Origin: an uncultured Balneolaceae bacterium | GTDB lineage: Bacteria > Bacteroidota > Rhodothermia > Balneolales > Balneolaceae | Assembly: GCA_938003885.1 (NCBI GenBank) | Contig: CALKWT010000129.1 | Span: forward strand, 1-7,600 | DNA: 7,600 nucleotides | Direction: 5' to 3' | Shown: in pieces, positions 6,817-7,600 of the stretch | Position numbering within the stretch: the first letter of the stretch is position 1 | How the letters are laid out: every line of letters starts with the position of its first letter | Made by a program: the position numbers and the translations under genes | The notes under the pieces: model-generated | Database searches by the model: none | What the model saw: only the letters and a program-made list of their open reading frames with translations | What the model was told of the DNA's origin: nothing

Positions 6817-6939
6817 TTACCGAGCTGACTTTATATAATAGTTTTCTTTGGAGCTATTGTCACGCCAGATCTGCTCAACGGCCTTGCCAGCTACGATGCC
6901 CAGATCTGGAAAAATTACCTCATCAGACGAATCAGTCAT
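6817..6939 (-). CDS. Small 40-residue open frame of unknown function, overlapping the preceding frame by ATGA
   Basis: The ATG at 6939-6937 overlaps the TGA (6938-6936) of the preceding 50-codon frame in an ATGA junction, the usual sign of translational coupling. The product begins MTDSSDEVIFPDLGIVAGKA and ends IKSAR. Its composition is protein-like, but no domain, signal or membrane segment is recognised. The same frame is open upstream to 6978, just after a TGA at 6979-6981, so it could equally be the tail of a larger decayed gene. Confidence 0.25.
   Translation of the reverse strand: MTDSSDEVIFPDLGIVAGKAVEQIWRDNSSKENYYIKSAR
6865..6909. repeat. 9-bp inverted repeat CCAGATCTG / CAGATCTGG
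   Basis: The arms at 6865-6873 and 6901-6909 are exact reverse complements, each built around the palindrome CAGATCTG, with 27 bases between them. They could bind a dimeric regulator at two sites or form a stem. No T run follows, so a terminator is unlikely. The repeat lies inside the 40-codon frame. Confidence 0.35.
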
Positions 6940-7088
6940 GGTTGTATGAAGTTGATTGAACCGCGGGGCATAGGATCTTCAAACAGCAGCACACATTCTG
7001 TCCGGGTTATAGAGTTTCGAGTATACCCTTCTGCATCTGAAGGTTCGTTGTCAGAGCCATAGCTGGCCTGCTGATTCGGCGCCAACAT
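6936..7088 (-). CDS. Small 50-residue open frame just downstream of the sialidase gene
   Basis: The ATG at 7088 follows the sialidase stop (7093-7091) by two bases. It is preceded by GGAGAGG at a five-base spacing, the best ribosome-binding site in this window, though it lies within the last sialidase codons. The product starts MLAPNQQASYGSDNEPSDAE and ends RGSINFIQP. It is polar and acidic in its first half, with no signal or membrane segment. It ends at TGA 6938-6936, which overlaps the next ATG. I recognise no family. It may be a real small gene of the sialidase operon or a chance frame. Confidence 0.25.
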   Translation of the reverse strand: MLAPNQQASYGSDNEPSDAEGYTRNSITRTECVLLFEDPMPRGSINFIQP

Positions 7089-7090
7089 CT

Positions 7091-7600
7091 CTACCTCTCC
7101 GACCGTCTTATCATACCATCTATCGACACAATTTCCCGTACCCCCCGCTCATTGAATCCATCGGTGGAAGTCAGCGCGGTAACTGTTGAATCGTTTTTTA
7201 CAAAAAGAGAGCCCCACAGCGCTACACTGGAGCTGTCCATCGGAAATGGCTCAGGCATCAGAGAAAAGCTTTCTGCATTCTCGTTTCCGACTGCCACGGC
7301 CATGGTGGAACGCGACCACTCCACCTCCCGGCCTTTTGTTGTCTGAAATGATAGAATGGTCTCTCCTCCCGGAAGCTGGACAAGAAAGGGAGCACCGCCA
7401 TATTCATCTTCTTCAAGCTGATCCTCTTCTTTCAGTGCTCTCCATCGCTGAGCGGTATCCCCGCCGACGTACCCACTTCCCAGATCATCCACCGACCCAA
7501 AACCGATGATGGCAGGTTTGAATTCGTTGCCATGCATTCCATTATCTTCGATGGCGACAGCTACCCTACCGCTCTCCTTCAGGATGACCGGTACCGGCAT
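7091..7600 (-). CDS. Sialidase-family (BNR repeat-like) protein, C-terminal part
   Basis: The frame is open from the window end to TAG at 7093-7091, giving 169 residues. An ATG happens to sit exactly on the last three bases, but it reads as internal (MPVPVILKESGRVAVAIEDN), so the true start is off-window. The visible part matches the C-terminal blades of sialidase-like six-bladed propellers: a strand ending in AIEDNG, FKPAIIGFG, the GGAPFLVQLPGGETILSFQT stretch (residues about 68-87), WGSLFVKNDSTVTALTST, and a closing strand REIVSIDG. Such proteins are usually exported exo-sialidases or related glycan-binding propellers that release terminal acidic sugars. The catalytic Arg triad and Asp lie mostly in the missing N-terminal half, so activity cannot be judged. 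It runs the same way as the sulfatase 337 bases downstream. Confidence 0.8.
   Translation of the reverse strand: MPVPVILKESGRVAVAIEDNGMHGNEFKPAIIGFGSVDDLGSGYVGGDTAQRWRALKEEDQLEEDEYGGAPFLVQLPGGETILSFQTTKGREVEWSRSTMAVAVGNENAESFSLMPEPFPMDSSSVALWGSLFVKNDSTVTALTSTDGFNERGVREIVSIDGMIRRSER

Larger units (their letters stand above)
6754..7090. other. Gap between the sulfatase and sialidase genes
   Basis: This 337-base interval contains two tiny minus-strand frames (listed separately), an inverted repeat (6865-6873 with 6901-6909) and a small palindromic stretch CCATTGGTTAATGG at 6760-6773 just before the sulfatase ATG. TTATATAA-type AT-rich sequence near 6831-6840 could belong to a sulfatase promoter, but no hexamer pair is convincing. 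Confidence 0.5.

Noticed and set aside
6829..7062. A plus-strand frame open for over 70 codons
   Set aside because: It has no start codon near its beginning and competes with minus-strand frames that have start and stop signals and operon-like spacing.

Overview
The window looks like a chromosomal fragment from a Bacteroidota-type bacterium, perhaps Rhodothermota/Balneolota. The reasons are several lipoprotein-type surface or periplasmic enzymes, very weak Shine-Dalgarno sequences, ammonium-transporter and TorF-type porin remnants lying together, and a mid-GC coding sequence with two AT-rich intergenic pockets. This placement is inference only; no rRNA or marker gene is present. All intact genes lie on the minus strand.

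Layout from right to left along minus-strand transcription. (1) At 7600-7091 is the C-terminal part of a sialidase-family (BNR-type) protein that enters from outside the window. (2) At 7088-6817 are two tiny overlapping open frames of 50 and 40 codons, the first with a good ribosome-binding site just after the sialidase stop; they are either real small genes or the wreck of one gene. (3) At 6753-5152 is a complete S1-type sulfatase lipoprotein with the CTPSR formylglycine motif. (4) At 5151-4473 there is no intact gene, but there are a 10-bp hairpin and a frameshifted minus-strand coding remnant. (5) At 3643-4472, on the plus strand, is a broken chimera: the middle of an ammonium transporter, carrying a TGG-to-TAG nonsense codon, joined in frame to the C-terminus of a TorF-like porin. 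(6) At 3642-2967 there are an AT-rich upstream region, a decayed C-terminus that resembles a class I glutamine-amidotransferase-like protein, and a compact multi-hairpin stretch. (7) At 2966-2199 is a ThuA-like lipoprotein, followed with a 4-bp ATGA junction by (8) a large membrane-bound dehydrogenase-type beta-propeller plus HEAT-repeat lipoprotein, which leaves the window at base 1 before its expected cytochrome c domain.

Functionally, sialidase, sulfatase, ThuA-like protein and Piru/Ver-type dehydrogenase form the enzyme mix often seen in loci that take apart sulfated or otherwise decorated polysaccharides: desulfation and deglycosylation at the surface, then oxidation of released sugars by dehydrogenase-like proteins. 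That joint role is inference from family membership; no transporter (SusC/D type) or regulator is visible here. The 2.2 kb between the thuA-like and sulfatase genes is a gene graveyard with remnants on both strands, which suggests a tolerated insertion, recombination and deletion site between two catabolic units. I see no CRISPR array, tRNA, rRNA, complete insertion sequence or phage gene. No convincing new multi-gene system is present. The best leads are the chimeric pseudogene, the multi-hairpin element and the two small coupled frames behind the sialidase.
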